Source: an uncultured Oleiphilus sp.
Lineage (GTDB): Bacteria > Pseudomonadota > Gammaproteobacteria > Pseudomonadales > Oleiphilaceae
Assembly: GCA_913020495.1 (NCBI GenBank)
Contig: CAJWBJ010000032.1
Span: 1 to 37,010, forward strand
Length of the DNA stretch: 37,010 bases
Reading direction: 5' to 3'
Made by a program: the position numbers and the translations under genes
Shown here: one piece after another, positions 1 to 8,743 of the stretch
How positions within the stretch are numbered: the first letter of the stretch is position 1
Layout: the number at the start of each line of letters is the position of its first letter
Notes under the pieces: generated by a model
What the model saw: only the letters and a program-made list of their open reading frames with translations
Databases searched by the model: none
Told to the model about the DNA's origin: nothing

Positions 1-2638
1 CGTTCGCATTTAAAGGGAAGGCATCTTGAGCATTATCAGTACCGTCACCATCTCGGTCGGTATCTGCTTTGTCGCCCGTGCCATCACCATCGCTGTCAAT
101 AAACTCATTGCCGTCGGTTGGGAAAGCATCATGCTCATTAGATACGCCATCACCATCGATGTCTGTATCGGCATTATCACCCGTGCCATCACCATCGGTG
201 TCGGTATCTTCATTGGCATTTAGAGGGAACGCGTCACTTGTATCTGGCGTACCATCATTGTCATCATCGGTATCTGTGACATTTGGTTCACCATCACCGT
301 CTGTATCAGTACTGGCCAGTGCGATTAGAGGGAAGTCGTCAGAAACATCATCTGTGCCGTCACCATCATCATCTTCATCAGTGTTATTACCCACACCATC
401 GCCATCTGTATCAGTGTCTTCTGAAGCGTCAAACGGGAAAGCATCCGAGCTATTGTCAGTACCATCTCCATCAATGTCAGTATCGGCATTATCACCGGTG
501 CCGTCACTGTCGGTATCTTTTGTTTCTGTTGCATCCGTAGAGAAAGCATCATCGACATCTGCTACGCCGTCATTATCATCATCTTCATCGGTGTTATTGC
601 CTATTCCATCACCGTCTGTATCAGTAGTTTCAGAATCATCAAGCGGGAAAGCATCATCGACATTATCGGTACCATCATTATCTGCATCTTTGTCACAATC
701 ATCACCGCGCCCATCTCCATCTACATTAGATTGAGTTGGGTTATAATGTACTGGGCAGTTATCTGCCGCGTTATCAATGCCATCATCATCGGAATCAAAT
801 TGTACAGCTGGATCGGTTGGTGCCTGATCGACGTTATCTAATACGCCATCGCCATCTGTGTCACGTTTTAGCGGGTCTGAACCATTCTGTGTTTCCTGAG
901 CATCATCAACACCATCGCCATCATCATCTTCGTCGGCATTATTACCCACACCATCTCGGTCAGTATCAATGGTTTCAAATGGGTTACGTGGGAATGAATC
1001 ATCGTCATTATTAACACCGTCACCATCGATATCGGTGTCACTGTTATCGCCCGTGCCATCACCATCAGTATCTTTCTGTTCTGCTGCGATTAGCGGGAAA
1101 GCATCATCTGTATCTGCAACACCATCACCATCATCGTCGGTGTCAGTAGTATTACCTTCACCATCCAGATCTGTATCTACAAAGGTAGTTCCGGGAATGT
1201 TTGCATTAGTATCGTCTGCATCCTGCTCTGCTGGCCAGCCATCATTGTCTTGGTCTGATTTATTCTGTTTAGTGCTATCTAATGGGAAGTCATCTGCACC
1301 GTCGTCAACGCCGTCACCATCATCATCGGTATCCGCGTTGTTACCAGTACCATCATTGTCTGTATCAGTCTGTTCACTTGAGTCTAGCGGGAAGTCATCA
1401 TTCCCATCTGCAACACCATCATTATCATCATCCGTATCGGCATTGTTACCGGTGCCATCACCGTCGGTATCAATTGTTTCGCTGTCATCTTCAGGGAAGG
1501 CATCCTGATCGTTCGGCACACCATCGCCATCAATATCAGGGTTTGTTTCAGCAGGTTTTAACTCAACCACTTCTTCAACATCAATTTCAGTTGTGATGGT
1601 TGTATTTCCCAAGTCTTCTTTCTCATCACTGATGATTTGCTTCATTTCACCAACAGTACGGCCTTCAGGATCATTTGGAATCGGTAAGCTAGCAGGATCT
1701 TGTTCTAAAATTTGTAGTGCTGCTATTGCGGTTTCACCTGAGCCTTCAGTCTCACCACCAAAAATTTCACTGGTTTGTGACACACCACTTTCATCATCTG
1801 CTTTACCGTCAATTTCACCATCAGCTAAATCGGCAGTTAGAGCACTTAAAACAGCGTTAGGGTCTTCTGTACCTACTGCATCATCAATCTGGGCAACCAC
1901 TGCGGTCACTGCTTCTACTGCTGCACGGTAAGCGGCAGCATCTTCTTGTTCAGCGCCTGTATCTGTAGTGTCATCAATTAAAGGTGGAGTATCAAAAATA
2001 TCAATCTCTTCTGACATACCAAAGCCCATTGTGGACTTGACTTGTGCCGCAGCAATTGGGAGTGCGCTAAGTAGCTCATCACTTGTTGCTGCGGAGTCTC
2101 CGAGACTAATGGTTAAGTCATCGGTCTCATCATCATCAAGGTCTAAATCACGTTCAGCAGCTGCCCATGGGCCAGTATCCACATCAGCATTTAAAATCGC
2201 CAGATCAACCGCCATGGTGGTTAAGGGTGTTGCATAAATCTGCTCACCATTATCCAGCAATGCTTGCGTTATAACCGTACGCATCTCCGATATGACAGGC
2301 GCTTCGCCCGTCATGATATCGGTGGTGCCAGCATCCGAAGTAAATTCAAGAATATAGGGAGGTGCAAGCGGGAAAGGTAAAGATAAGCCTGTTATTTGTG
2401 CTTGATCATTCGTTGAACCGGGAACCCCGACAACCGCACCTTTGAAACCGGGAGCAGTCGTATCAACCGCATAAACCGTCACAATCGCATTGACCAAAGG
2501 CCCTTTAATACCGCCACCGGATAAGCTTTGCGATGTAGCAGTACCGCCACCGCTACTTCCACCACCACCGCCATTACAGGCAGCAAGCATAAGAGACATA
2601 CTTAATAGTAAAAGCTTATTGAGATCCGATAGACGCAT
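1..2638 (-). CDS. Thrombospondin type 3 repeat lipoprotein (C-terminus beyond the left edge)
   Basis: An uninterrupted minus-strand frame of 879 codons starts with ATG at 2638-2636 and is still open at base 2. Residues 1-21 form a lipoprotein signal: basic start, Leu-rich core and lipobox LAAC with Cys21. A Gly/Ser linker follows, then GGGIKGPLVNAIVTVY, a start typical of marine secreted proteins. Residues ~60-365 are acidic and match no family I know. From Asp368 to the edge run calcium-binding repeats such as DTDGDGTGNNADTDDDNDGV followed by DAFPLD; the usual period is 35 residues (105 nt), about 12 full units. One canonical thrombospondin unit has the Cys pair 628 and 648. The repeats make many long antisense ORFs that should not be annotated. 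Inferred role: surface-anchored, calcium-stiffened stalk or adhesin. Function and C-terminal domain are unknown. Confidence 0.9.
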   Translation of the reverse strand, partial: MRLSDLNKLLLLSMSLMLAACNGGGGGSSGGGTATSQSLSGGGIKGPLVNAIVTVYAVDTTAPGFKGAVVGVPGSTNDQAQITGLSLPFPLAPPYILEFTSDAGTTDIMTGEAPVISEMRTVITQALLDNGEQIYATPLTTMAVDLAILNADVDTGPWAAAERDLDLDDDETDDLTISLGDSAATSDELLSALPIAAAQVKSTMGFGMSEEIDIFDTPPLIDDTTDTGAEQEDAAAYRAAVEAVTAVVAQIDDAVGTEDPNAVLSALTADLADGEIDGKADDESGVSQTSEIFGGETEGSGETAIAALQILEQDPASLPIPNDPEGRTVGEMKQIISDEKEDLGNTTITTEIDVEEVVELKPAETNPDIDGDGVPNDQDAFPEDDSETIDTDGDGTGNNADTDDDNDGVADGNDDFPLDSSEQTDTDNDGTGNNADTDDDGDGVDDGADDFPLDSTKQNKSDQDNDGWPAEQDADDTNANIPGTTFVDTDLDGEGNTTDTDDDGDGVADTDDAFPLIAAEQKDTDGDGTGDNSDTDIDGDGVNNDDDSFPRNPFETIDTDRDGVGNNADEDDDGDGVDDAQETQNGSDPLKRDTDGDGVLDNVDQAPTDPAVQFDSDDDGIDNAADNCPVHYNPTQSNVDGDGRGDDCDKDADNDGTDNVDDAFPLDDSETTDTDGDGIGNNTDEDDDNDGVADVDDAFSTDATETKDTDSDGTGDNADTDIDGDGTDNSSDAFPFDASEDTDTDGDGVGNNTDEDDDGDGTDDVSDDFPLIALASTDTDGDGEPNVTDTDDDNDGTPDTSDAFPLNANEDTDTDGDGTGDNADTDIDGDGVSNEHDAFPTDGNEFIDSDGDGTGDKADTDRDGDGTDNAQDAFPLNAN
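268..1537 (-). repeat. Coding tandem repeat with 105-nt period (TSP3 units)
   Basis: Inside the lipoprotein gene the codons for Asp/Gly-rich calcium loops recur about every 105 nt, from Asp368 (near 1537) to the left edge. Some units are irregular: one with WPAEQDADD (near 1230), one without DAFP (near 900), and the Cys-containing unit (near 690-760). The repetition exists at DNA level, with shared words such as accatcaccatc on the plus strand, so unit number could change by slippage or recombination. The repeats continue to base 1. Confidence 0.85.
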
Positions 2639-2862
2639 AATAATTCCCTCTTTTTTATTAACTTTGGGCGTATTTTGAGCACTAGATCAAACAATCATAG
2701 TTGACATATTCAAAGGCGCCAGTTTATAAGAGCGAATTTATTAATAGATTTATTACAATTTGTAGGTGATGCGAATGGGTATTATTTGAGCGGTTTGTAA
2801 TATGTCTTTTTGACAACTTAAATGAGATTTTTAAGACGCTTAGGAGAAGTGAATTTTTTAGT

Positions 2863-2883
2863 ACCGAGGCACAATGCCTCGGT
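2863..2883. terminator. GC-rich hairpin downstream of polA (possible terminator)
   Basis: ccgaggca (2864-2871) pairs perfectly with tgcctcgg (2875-2882) around a 3-nt loop, extended by an A-T pair. It lies 28 bp beyond the polA stop, between two minus-strand genes. On the minus strand an A-run precedes it but no clean U-tract follows, so it may be a weak terminator or a processing site. The rest of 2639-2910 shows no gene and should carry the lipoprotein promoter. Confidence 0.45.
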
Positions 2884-2910
2884 GTGAATCGCTCTTATTT
2901 TTTTCTTAAT

Positions 2911-5676
2911 TTAATGCGCCTGATCCCAATTATCACCAATTTCAGCTTCAACAATTAAAGGGACATCCAACTTCACTGCATGCATCATTTTCTCAACCAG
3001 CAAAGCTTTCACTTCCTCTGCCTGATGCTCAGCGACTTCAACAATCAGTTCATCGTGAACCTGCATAATCATTTTTGCATCCAAGGAAGATTCACTTAGG
3101 CTCTTGTCCACCGCAAGCATCGCTTTTTTAATAATATCCGCAGCCGTCCCCTGCATTGGGCCATTGATTGCGGTACGCTCAGCGGCCTGCTGAAGCATTT
3201 TATTTCGAGCATTTATTTCAGGTAAATATAATCGGCGACCAAAAATAGTTTCCACAAAACTATCTTCATGCGCTTGGGCCCGAATACGGTCCATATAGTC
3301 CAGTACCCCGGGGTAACGTTCAAAATAGCGGTCGATATATTGTTGCGCTTCTTTTCGGGCAACTTTGATTTGCTTTGCTAAACCAAAGGCTGACATACCG
3401 TAAATCAAACCAAAATTAATGGCTTTAGCTTTTCGACGCTGGTCGGAACTTACGTCTTCCAAAGCGACATCAAAAACTTCGGATGCTGTCGCGCTATGAA
3501 CATCTTTTCCTTGGGCAAAGGCATCAAGCAAACCTTTATCTTGAGAGAGATGTGCCATGATACGTAATTCAATTTGCGAGTAATCGGCCGCAATCAGCTT
3601 GTAGCCATCACGCGCAATAAAAGCTTGTCGAATACGTCGGCCTTCTTCGGTACGAATAGGGATGTTTTGTAAATTTGGATCACTTGAAGACAAACGCCCT
3701 GTTGCGGTGACGGCTTGATGGTACGAGGTATGAATACGACCCGTACCCGGGTTAATCAGCAAAGGTAGTTTATCTGTATAAGTCGACTTTAGTTTTGCGA
3801 GACTTCGGTGCTCTAGAATCAATTTCGGTAAAGGGTAGTCTTGCGCTAATTCTTGTAATACCGGTTCGGCTGTAGAAGGCTGACCTTTTGGGGTCTTTTT
3901 TATCACAGGCAAACCCAGCTTTTCAAAGAAAATAGCTTGAAGTTGTTTCGGTGAGCTAAGGTTAAACTCTTCTCCCGCCAAGTCATAAGATTCTCGTTCC
4001 AGCTCAACAATTCGCTCAGCTAACTCCTGACTCTGAATGCCCAATAAATGCGCATCAACCATTGCCCCGGTACGTTCAATTTTAGATAAGAGCGGAACCA
4101 AAGGTTTATCAATCTCTTGATAAACAGTATTCAAACCTTCAATTTTTTCTAATTGAGGATAAATCGCATGATGAAGACGCAAGGTGATATCGGCGTCCTC
4201 TGCTGCGTAAGGCGCAGCGACCTCTACAGCAATTTGATTAAACGTTAATTGTTTTGCACCCTTACCCGCAATCTCTTCAAAATGAATCGTTTTTCGGTCT
4301 AAGTATTTTTCAGCCAAGGTATCCATATCATGACGCGAGCCAGTAGAGTTCAGAACATAAGACTCAATCATCGTGTCGTGTTCAATGCCTTGTAAGTCAA
4401 TATCATGGTTGACCAGTACATTCTTGTCGTACTTTAAATTCTGACCCACTTTTTTAATTAATGGGTCTTCCAACAGTGGTTTTAACTGGGTCAAAACCCA
4501 TTGGCGATCGAGCTGTTCTGGCGCATCTAAATAATCATGTCCAAAAGGAACATAAGCTGCCTCCCCTTCAGTGCAGGCGAACGATACACCGACAACCTCT
4601 GCTTCCATGTATTTCAGGCTGGTTGTTTCTGTATCAAAAGCAAAAAGCGCCGCAGATTTCAGCTTCGAGACCCATTGATGGAAATCAGCTTCCGTCAAAA
4701 TAGTTTGGTAATTACCTGCCTCTTGCTCTTTTTCAGTTTCAGTCAGGTCGTCTTCAGTCTGTTTCTGCTGCTCAGGCTGAAGCACCCCACCGTCCAATTC
4801 AAAGTGTTGAGGTGACTTTTGTAAGGCTTGTACCCAACTTCTGAATTCAAACTCCTGATATAAGTCCAACAAGCTATCTTTATCCATTTCCGTATGTTGA
4901 ATTTCACTGAGGTTTTCAGGTAATTCAACATCTACCTTGATCGTTGCCAACTCATAAGAAAGCGGTAAGAACTCTAAGCTTTCTCTTAGATATTCGCCTA
5001 CTTTGCCTTTTACTTTGTCAGCATTCGCCATTACGCCCTCTAACGAACCGTAGGCCGTCAGCCATTTTACCGCTGTTTTTGGGCCACACTTTGGTACACC
5101 AGGAATGTTATCAACGGAGTCACCGACCAAGGCTAAATAATCAATAATTTGATCGGGACGAACCCCAAATTTTTCAACCACACCATCAATTCCCATGGCA
5201 ACATTGGTCATCGTGTTAATGAGCGTGACATGCTCTGTCACCAGCTGCGCCATATCTTTATCGCCCGTTGAAATCACCACATCTACTTTCTGGTTCGTCG
5301 CTTGATTCGCTAACACACCAATCACATCATCCGCTTCAACATCTGGCACAATCAATAATGGCAACCCCATTGCTCTGATAATTTGATGGATTGGTTCAAT
5401 CTGGCAGCGTAAGTCATCAGGCATTGGAGGCCGATTGGCTTTGTATTCAGGAAAGAGGTCGTGTCGGAAATTTTTCCCTTTTGCATCAAAGACAATAATA
5501 ACCTTTGAACCAGCATAATCTTGCTGCAACCGGCGAATCATATTCACCACACCTTTAATTGCGCCGGTTGGATGACCTTTTGAACTGAGTAAAGGCGGTA
5601 ATGCATGATAAGCACGGAATAAATAAGAAGAGCCATCAACAAGAATGGTTGGCTTAGCAGTTGAATTATTAGTCAT
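2911..5676 (-). CDS. polA: DNA polymerase I
   Basis: Fills Okazaki-fragment gaps, removes RNA primers and does repair synthesis. The 921 residues hold, in order: a 5'-3' exonuclease domain (1-~290, opening TILVDGSSYLFRAYHALPP); a 3'-5' exonuclease domain (~320-510) with Asp348/Glu350 in FAFDTETTSL and YAAEDAD near 491-497, so proofreading looks intact; and the polymerase domain with motif A DYSQIELR (Asp699), motif B RRKAKAINFGLIYG and motif C QVHDELIVEV (Asp876). Length matches E. coli PolA (928). The frame extends upstream to a TTG at 5757, but the ATG at 5676 fits the family N-terminus (MTNNSTAKPTILVDG); it lacks a clear Shine-Dalgarno. Divergent from the DUF2782 gene, an arrangement also seen in pseudomonads. 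Confidence 0.97.
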   Translation of the reverse strand: MTNNSTAKPTILVDGSSYLFRAYHALPPLLSSKGHPTGAIKGVVNMIRRLQQDYAGSKVIIVFDAKGKNFRHDLFPEYKANRPPMPDDLRCQIEPIHQIIRAMGLPLLIVPDVEADDVIGVLANQATNQKVDVVISTGDKDMAQLVTEHVTLINTMTNVAMGIDGVVEKFGVRPDQIIDYLALVGDSVDNIPGVPKCGPKTAVKWLTAYGSLEGVMANADKVKGKVGEYLRESLEFLPLSYELATIKVDVELPENLSEIQHTEMDKDSLLDLYQEFEFRSWVQALQKSPQHFELDGGVLQPEQQKQTEDDLTETEKEQEAGNYQTILTEADFHQWVSKLKSAALFAFDTETTSLKYMEAEVVGVSFACTEGEAAYVPFGHDYLDAPEQLDRQWVLTQLKPLLEDPLIKKVGQNLKYDKNVLVNHDIDLQGIEHDTMIESYVLNSTGSRHDMDTLAEKYLDRKTIHFEEIAGKGAKQLTFNQIAVEVAAPYAAEDADITLRLHHAIYPQLEKIEGLNTVYQEIDKPLVPLLSKIERTGAMVDAHLLGIQSQELAERIVELERESYDLAGEEFNLSSPKQLQAIFFEKLGLPVIKKTPKGQPSTAEPVLQELAQDYPLPKLILEHRSLAKLKSTYTDKLPLLINPGTGRIHTSYHQAVTATGRLSSSDPNLQNIPIRTEEGRRIRQAFIARDGYKLIAADYSQIELRIMAHLSQDKGLLDAFAQGKDVHSATASEVFDVALEDVSSDQRRKAKAINFGLIYGMSAFGLAKQIKVARKEAQQYIDRYFERYPGVLDYMDRIRAQAHEDSFVETIFGRRLYLPEINARNKMLQQAAERTAINGPMQGTAADIIKKAMLAVDKSLSESSLDAKMIMQVHDELIVEVAEHQAEEVKALLVEKMMHAVKLDVPLIVEAEIGDNWDQAH

Positions 5677-5766
5677 ATATTTAAAGTCTGCATTAATAAA
5701 GGTGTAGAGGTGTTTTGCTGGTGGTATGATAAGGAAATTCGCACCAAGCTTAAACAAGGAGTTTCA

Positions 5767-6051
5767 ATGCGCCCAGTCTTTTTTATTATTTTAGTGCTAC
5801 TTTCTGCTTCATTTACCAGTTCAAGCCTGTTTGCTGAAGAAGCGGCCTTACCGGTTGAGCCTCAAATTGTGATTCGTCACGAAGAAAATAAAACATTTTA
5901 TGAGCATAGTATAAATGGGGTGATCACTGAAATAAAAGTCGTGCCAGAAATAGGCCCGGTTTATTATTTAGTACCGGCTGATGGCGAGGGCTGGATTCGG
6001 GAAGATCGTTCACAAACCCTAATACCTAAGTGGGTCTTATTTGAGTGGTAA
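5767..6051 (+). CDS. DUF2782 periplasmic protein
   Basis: A 94-residue protein with a signal peptide (MRPVFFIILVLLSASF..., likely cleavage near SLFAEE) and a small mature domain containing YEHSINGVITEIKVVPEIG, YYLVPADGEG and a Trp-rich end IPKWVLFEW, the pattern of the DUF2782 family found next to polA in Pseudomonas relatives. The start is set by aaggag about 5 nt upstream of ATG 5767; an upstream in-frame ATG at 5710 would add 19 residues before the signal peptide and is unlikely. Function unknown. It is divergent from polA across ~90 bp, and its 3' end overlaps the convergent AraC gene by 26 nt. Confidence 0.88.
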   Translation: MRPVFFIILVLLSASFTSSSLFAEEAALPVEPQIVIRHEENKTFYEHSINGVITEIKVVPEIGPVYYLVPADGEGWIREDRSQTLIPKWVLFEW

Positions 6052-7087
6052 CGGGTTTATCTCGTTTCCTGTAAGCCATTGGGGTTTCTCCCTGCCAGGT
6101 TTTGAACGCCGCGGTAAATGAGCTGTGCTCGCTATACCCTAACAACAACGCAATATCCAAAATCGAAAGATTCAGATCTTTTAGATATTCACAAGCGAGT
6201 GTACACCTAAGGTCAGATATTAAGGTCTGAAAGTTACTCCCTTCTTCTTTCAGATGCCGCCTTAAGGTCCGCTCGCTAACATTCATCTTCTTGGCTATTT
6301 CTGACAACGAGCTTATACCAACAGGCAGTGTTTGTCTCAATACTTCAGTGATGCGCCCTGTCACAGTCTGATCGCTTTTAAGTTGCGCCTTCAGCTCAAC
6401 CACGCGTTGCTTCATTAATTTATTCATCACCGTATCAGCTTGCAGGATTTTCTCTTCTAACACAGAGGGATCAACAAAAATGAAAGCATTCTGCTCACAA
6501 GAGAACTCAATATTTTTTCCAAAGAGTTGATGATGAAGCGTTTGATCCTGTGGTTTCGGATAAGTTAACTGTGTTTTATGAGGAACCGTTTTCTTACCGC
6601 TTAGCCAGTGAGCCAAAAACAACCAGCTCGAAAAAATAGAGTCAATCAGCGCTCGTGAGCAGGGTGTATTATCTTGCGTCCCCCAGATCAATTTTATTTG
6701 GGTGCCTTCAATTTCAATCTGTGTGCGGCCAATCTCCATCACGACATCCTCATAACGAGGAACTAACTGAAAAGCTTCACCTAAATTGGCACAATTCATC
6801 ACGGCATAACCCAGCGCGCTGTAGGTGCCGGGCCTGGATTGCTGCCCCATAATCAAACCAAAGTCTTCATTGCCACTTTGCACGATGACCTGATCAAACA
6901 AAGCAAGCATAATCTTTTCATCCACTCTGTTAGTTGGATTTTGCAAAGAAGCTTTAGTTAAACCTGCTTGCTTCCGCAAGCACTCTTTCGACAACCCTAG
7001 CGCCTGTGCAACAACAAGTATTGTTTCAACAAATGAAGCAGAAACCGTTCTATTTTTACCTAAAAAGGCATCGTGGCCGGAATTCAT
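6026..7087 (-). CDS. AraC-family transcriptional regulator (Arabinose_bd-like N-terminus)
   Basis: The 353-residue protein has an N-terminal ligand-sensing region (~20-210) of the type seen in OruR-like regulators, with MGQQSRPGTYSALGYAVMN typical of it, and a C-terminal double helix-turn-helix AraC domain (~256-341): SLSEIAKKMNVSERTLRRHL, then ILDIALLLGYSEHSSFTAAF. Such regulators usually activate nearby catabolic or lipid genes in response to a small molecule. The gene is divergent from the membrane protein at 7170 across 82 bp, so that protein is the natural candidate target (inference). The ligand cannot be told. The 3' end overlaps the DUF2782 gene by 26 nt, tail to tail. Confidence 0.9.
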   Translation of the reverse strand: MNSGHDAFLGKNRTVSASFVETILVVAQALGLSKECLRKQAGLTKASLQNPTNRVDEKIMLALFDQVIVQSGNEDFGLIMGQQSRPGTYSALGYAVMNCANLGEAFQLVPRYEDVVMEIGRTQIEIEGTQIKLIWGTQDNTPCSRALIDSIFSSWLFLAHWLSGKKTVPHKTQLTYPKPQDQTLHHQLFGKNIEFSCEQNAFIFVDPSVLEEKILQADTVMNKLMKQRVVELKAQLKSDQTVTGRITEVLRQTLPVGISSLSEIAKKMNVSERTLRRHLKEEGSNFQTLISDLRCTLACEYLKDLNLSILDIALLLGYSEHSSFTAAFKTWQGETPMAYRKRDKPVTTQIRPT

Positions 7088-7169
7088 TATTATTTTGGTC
7101 AGTTCCCGATAATTGGTTTTTTAGTTTCATGATTTAATACATTTTTACGATAAATCACTGGAGATAGCA

Positions 7170-7805
7170 ATGCCTTCTGAATCCTCACTTCAAGCCTTAG
7201 AAATTTTAAGGGACAGCAGCCAGTTTAGCTGGTATGTCATTCCTTTCTTACTTATCGTCTTGTATTTATATACTTTTGAAATCGATCGAGGCAATTGGGG
7301 GCGTGTACTGGCCGGTCTAGCATTTCTGGGCATGGATTTGTTTAACGAAATTTGGAATAGCCTAATATTTCATATTAGCGGATTTGCTCCGGCATGGGGG
7401 GCCCCAGATGATACGGCATTTTTGATTTTCATCGGTTTGAATATTGAAATCTGCTTTATGTTTGCCATCACCGGGCTCATGGCAACGCTCGCGCTTCCAA
7501 AAGATAAAAAGCTTAAAATACTTGGCATTAATAATCGCCTTTTCATTGCCAGTATTTTTTCAATCATGTCGGTGTGCGTTGAAATGGTACTCAACAGCAT
7601 CGGCGCATTAACCTGGGACTGGCCTTGGTGGAATCGTGATGCGCCATGGTTAATATTTTTATTGGGTTATATGCCGTTTTATCTGGTTTGCTACTGGGTC
7701 TATGACATGACATCCCGAAAAAAACAGATAATGACAGTGGGTGGAATTTATACTTTTAATGGTCTCGCTATTTTGATTTTTGGTATTGGTCTGGGCTGGC
7801 TGTAA
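7170..7805 (+). CDS. Six-helix integral membrane protein, unknown function
   Basis: 211 residues with about six hydrophobic segments (~19-37, 45-65, 82-108, 121-143, 157-176, 185-210) and no signal peptide. Conserved-looking polar or aromatic patches are GMDLFNEIWNSLIFHISG (~residues 53-70) and TWDWPWWNRDAPW between helices 4 and 5. The start is supported by tggaga 7 nt upstream. I do not recognise a family. The divergent AraC regulator suggests it is expressed under specific conditions. A membrane enzyme acting on a lipid or small hydrophobic substrate is possible but is inference only. Confidence 0.75.
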   Translation: MPSESSLQALEILRDSSQFSWYVIPFLLIVLYLYTFEIDRGNWGRVLAGLAFLGMDLFNEIWNSLIFHISGFAPAWGAPDDTAFLIFIGLNIEICFMFAITGLMATLALPKDKKLKILGINNRLFIASIFSIMSVCVEMVLNSIGALTWDWPWWNRDAPWLIFLLGYMPFYLVCYWVYDMTSRKKQIMTVGGIYTFNGLAILIFGIGLGWL

Positions 7806-7806
7806 T

Positions 7807-7919
7807 GTTTGACTAAACAGCGCCATCATTACACTCCATTGCTCAACCGGTATCCATAATTTTTTATACCTAAACGGCTATGAAAAAACTGGGTTCCGGT
7901 TAAAAGACTACCGGAATGA
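7807..7919. repeat. Dispersed intergenic repeat, copy A
   Basis: This ~113-bp stretch starts with gtttgactaaacagc and ends with a hairpin in which gttccggt (7893-7900) pairs with accggaat (7910-7917). A diverged copy of almost equal length lies inverted at 10409-10520, sharing the first 15 bases exactly and the hairpin end, with a recognisably related middle (ccgg..tc..t..tttt.tat.c.taaa). No ORF is preserved, so it looks like a non-coding interspersed element. Confidence 0.65.
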
Positions 7920-7954
7920 TGGAGGTGGCTTGAGTCGGGCCGATTCTTAAAGAC

Positions 7955-8128
7955 CTAAGTCATTTCTTGTTTTTTAATCTTTTCCATTAAGGCCACTGTC
8001 ACTTTCGTTTCACCAAGCTCAACCACTGCTTTTTCAACTTTTCTTTTAGCTATGCCTCTAATAAAGAAAGGCGCCTTTCTTAACCTTGCAAGTGCTTCAG
8101 CTTCCCATTCAATATCGCTATTCGCCAT
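7955..8128 (-). CDS. Small PCP_red-family protein
   Basis: A 57-codon gene, too short for a 60-codon cut-off, starting with ATG at 8128 behind aaggaaaaagt and ending TAG at 7957-7955. The protein opens MANSDIEWEAEALARLRKAP, then FFIRGIAKRKVEKAV, and ends in a Glu/Lys-rich helix (LMEKIKKQEMT). The pattern W..EA...L...PFF.R..A+..vE.....G...vt matches the PCP_red domain, known as the C-terminal piece of the light-independent protochlorophyllide reductase B subunit and also found alone in non-photosynthetic proteobacteria. Its stand-alone role is unknown. It is divergent from the phasin-like gene across 151 bp. Confidence 0.72.
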   Translation of the reverse strand: MANSDIEWEAEALARLRKAPFFIRGIAKRKVEKAVVELGETKVTVALMEKIKKQEMT

Positions 8129-8279
8129 ACTTTTTCCTTATGAAATAAATCATTTTAAATTTCTACCTTTAAATTAGAAAAAAAAGCCACTCTAGTATGA
8201 TCATTCTAATTTTTCTAAGTATCTTTAACTCGAAGCCTAGTTAATCACAACTTATGCGATCCACAAAAAGGAATATATC

Positions 8280-8627
8280 ATGAGCACTATCAAAAACTAC
8301 CAAGAGCAAGTTCAAGACATCATTGAGAAAGCAATCGCGACAGTTGAAGAGCAACATAAAGCACTTGCAGCGACTTCTTTCGAATACATCGAGAAGCTAT
8401 ACAAGTTAGACACTGTTAAAACTAAGCACAATGACGCTGCTGAAGTTGCTTATAACAAGGCTCGTGAAGTAAACAAGCTAGTTGCTGACTACGCAAGCGA
8501 CCTTATCTCTAAGTTTGATAAAGAAGAAGCGGCTCCAGTTAAGAAAACTGCTGCTAAGAAAGCTCCTGCTAAGAAAAAAGCTGCTGCGAAAAAAAGCACC
8601 GCTGCTAAAGCAGAAGCAACAGCTTAA
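8280..8627 (+). CDS. Phasin-like protein with histone H1-like Lys/Ala tail
   Basis: 115 residues: a coiled-coil-prone helical body (1-~78, with YQEQVQDIIEKAIATVEEQ and FEYIEKLYKLDTV) followed by a low-complexity tail of AAKKAPAKKKAAAKK type. This layout recalls PhaF-type phasins and other small DNA-binding polyester-granule proteins; the body is shorter than usual, so phasin is a best guess. Codons are restricted and end in a strong terminator, both signs of high expression. Start supported by aaaagga 7-8 nt upstream of the ATG; a weak promoter candidate, tatgat, sits at 8196. An alternative is a nucleoid-associated AlgP-like protein. No PHA synthase or depolymerase gene lies nearby. Confidence 0.65.
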   Translation: MSTIKNYQEQVQDIIEKAIATVEEQHKALAATSFEYIEKLYKLDTVKTKHNDAAEVAYNKAREVNKLVADYASDLISKFDKEEAAPVKKTAAKKAPAKKKAAAKKSTAAKAEATA

Positions 8628-8680
8628 TTTTGAGTTTTAGGTATGTGTTGCCTAGCAACGCATCCTGTCTGCTCTTATAA

Positions 8681-8710
8681 AAAAATACCCGCCAAGTGCG
8701 GGTATTTTTT
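8681..8710. terminator. Strong bidirectional intrinsic terminator
   Basis: An A-run plus atacccgc (8681-8692) pairs with gcgggtat plus a T-run (8698-8710) around the loop caagt. It has a T-tract on both strands and lies between two converging genes, the phasin-like gene and the MotB-like gene, so it can serve both. Confidence 0.9.
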
Positions 8711-8743
8711 TGCCTGTAATTTGCGCAACATTATTTACACCGA

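Noticed and set aside
69-734. A long plus-strand Ser/Pro-rich ORF
   Set aside because: It is the antisense of the Asp/Gly-rich TSP3 codons of the minus-strand gene; the same holds for the other plus-strand ORFs up to 2240.
5710-5766. An upstream ATG extension of the DUF2782 gene
   Set aside because: The added residues precede the signal peptide and the Shine-Dalgarno fits the ATG at 5767.
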